Assembly (NCBI GenBank): GCA_003482695.1
Contig: DMYC01000334.1
Coordinates: forward strand, 1-6,231
From: Clostridiales bacterium UBA8960
GTDB taxonomy: Bacteria; Bacillota; Clostridia; Peptostreptococcales; Acidaminobacteraceae
DNA: 6,231 nucleotides
Direction: 5' to 3'
Shown piece by piece: positions 5,059 through 6,231 of the stretch. The stretch's first letter is position 1, and every line of letters starts with the position of its first letter. The position numbers and the translations under genes are program-made. The notes below the pieces were generated by a model. The model was not told the DNA's origin and did not search any database. It was given only the letters and a program-made list of their open reading frames with translations.

Positions 5059-6231
5059 TTATATGCCGAGTAACCAAACCGCCACTGTAAAATAAATCAC
5101 GAGTGCAAAGGCATCGACAACAGTTGTGATAAGTGGACTGGCCATAATCGCTGGGTCCAGTTTGAGTTTGTTGGCGATAAGTGGTAAAAGTCCCCCGACC
5201 AGTTTCGCGAGAATAATCGTAACGAAAAGCGTGATCGTGACAGTCAAAGCAATGCGAATCTCAACTTTTTCTAGAAAATAAATTCGGATGAAATTAATGG
5301 TTGTCAGTCCAATCGCAACGACAGTACTTACAGTAAGTTCCTTAAACAAAACGCGCTTCACTTCATTTGGTTTGATATCCCCCAGCGCGAGACCCCTTAT
5401 GACCAGTGTGGAAGATTGAGCGCCGGCATTACCGCCAGTATCCATGAGCATCGGTATAAATGCGGCTAAAATCACGACGGACTGTAAAACTTCTTCATAT
5501 CGCTGTATGATTCGCCCTGTGAAAGTCGCAGAAACCATGAGCACCATAAGCCATAAAATACGATTTTTTGCCATTTTCATAAATGGCGTCTCAAAATAAC
5601 CTAAATCGGATGGCGTCAAACCAGCCATTTTTTGGAAATCCTCTGTGTTTTCTTGGTCGATGACGTCGATGATGTCATCAATGGTGATTATACCGGTCAA
5701 ACGGCTTTCTTTATCCGTGACAGGAAGTATATTAAGGTCGTACTTCTTAAACAAACTTGCGACATACTCTTGGTCGTCAAGGGTATTGGCCACGATGATG
5801 TTTGTGTTCATAATATCATCGATCAATACATCATCGGGAGAAGTGACGATTTTCCTTAGAGAAACAAGGCCAAGCAATTTTCGGTTGTCGTCGATGACAT
5901 AGCAAGTGTAAATCGTTTCAGTATCGATGTTGACTTGTTTGATGTGCTCCATGGCGGCTTTGACCGTCATGTTTTTTCTCAAGTCCACATATTCGATCGT
6001 CATGAGGCTTCCGGCAGAAAACTCAGGGTAACTCAAAAATTGATTGATCAATCGCCTTTCATCCTCTTTTGTATCTTTTAGAATTTTTTTCACAAGATGT
6101 GCGGGCATCTCTTCGAGCATGTCAATCATATCGTCAAAATAGAGTTCTTCGACGATGAGTCTTGTCTCGCGCTCTGTAATGGCGCTGATAATCACCACTT
6201 GAGTCTCAGCAGATAGATAGGAGAATACATC
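5059..6231 (-). CDS. mgtE: Magnesium transporter MgtE (N-terminus cut by window edge)
   Basis: MgtE is a homodimeric inner-membrane Mg2+ channel gated by cytoplasmic Mg2+. The frame is open to the right edge; 390 residues are visible and roughly 60 N-terminal residues are missing, judging from the usual length of about 450. The visible part starts in the helical N domain (repeats such as FDDMIDMLEEMP, 32-43). A CBS pair follows from AGSLMT (73-78) to ITIDDIIDVIDQEN (182-195), then a linker helix (FQKMAGLTPSDLGYF, 199-213). The five-helix channel domain occupies about 222-390. The family signature PMLMDTGGNAGAQSSTLVIRGLAL (260-283) is intact, as is the conserved Asp in the last helix (TTVVDAF, D373), which lines the Mg2+ path in this family. 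A GTG at 6198 is not the start, since coding sequence with family character continues upstream of it. Any Mg2+-sensing leader such as an M-box would be outside the window. Confidence 0.97.
   Translation of the reverse strand, partial: DVFSYLSAETQVVIISAITERETRLIVEELYFDDMIDMLEEMPAHLVKKILKDTKEDERRLINQFLSYPEFSAGSLMTIEYVDLRKNMTVKAAMEHIKQVNIDTETIYTCYVIDDNRKLLGLVSLRKIVTSPDDVLIDDIMNTNIIVANTLDDQEYVASLFKKYDLNILPVTDKESRLTGIITIDDIIDVIDQENTEDFQKMAGLTPSDLGYFETPFMKMAKNRILWLMVLMVSATFTGRIIQRYEEVLQSVVILAAFIPMLMDTGGNAGAQSSTLVIRGLALGDIKPNEVKRVLFKELTVSTVVAIGLTTINFIRIYFLEKVEIRIALTVTITLFVTIILAKLVGGLLPLIANKLKLDPAIMASPLITTVVDAFALVIYFTVAVWLLGI

Noticed and set aside
6196..6198. GTG as the start of mgtE
   Set aside because: The frame continues without a stop to the window edge with sequence fitting the MgtE N domain, so the gene is simply cut.

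Overview
The window looks like a piece of chromosome from a low-to-moderate-GC Gram-positive bacterium, most likely a member of the Clostridia. Strong AGGAGG-type ribosome binding sites, TTG/GTG starts, TATAAT promoters, a Gram-positive LexA box (GAAC-N4-GTTC) and clostridial-style protein sequences all support this. Every gene I can support lies on the minus strand, so transcription runs from high to low coordinates. Genes at both edges are cut.

In transcription order the layout is as follows. (1) A Mg2+ channel/transporter, mgtE, lacks its N-terminus at the right edge. (2) A small protein with two zinc ribbons around a helical core, resembling the YvyF/TIGR03826 family, has its own promoter and a strong terminator. 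(3) A Y-family DNA polymerase (dinB) has a promoter carrying two LexA-type operators. (4) A short conserved-looking protein of unknown function follows dinB directly. (5) A CNNM/CBS/CorC_HlyC membrane protein has its own promoter, a leader inverted repeat and a terminator. (6) tcdA (ThiF/E1-like tRNA t6A dehydratase) has its ribosome binding site one base after that terminator's T tract. (7) The first 220 codons of an OppB/DppB-type ABC transporter permease run off the left edge.

Two themes emerge. The first is an SOS unit: dinB plus the small downstream gene share one LexA-type control region, with one operator between -35 and -10 and another near the expected transcription start. The second is divalent-cation transport: mgtE (Mg2+ uptake) and the CNNM/CorC-like protein (a family linked to Mg2+/Co2+ efflux or resistance) lie within 3 kb, though in separate transcription units. 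The window is mostly housekeeping in character. I see no mobile element, CRISPR array, tRNA, rRNA or phage gene. The least understood parts are the small dinB-linked protein, the zinc-ribbon protein, and the control signals in front of the CNNM gene and tcdA.

Several starts are corrected here from the longest open frame: dinB begins at a GTG (4425), tcdA at a TTG (1448), and the small dinB-linked gene probably at ATG 3141. The CNNM gene has two competing starts.
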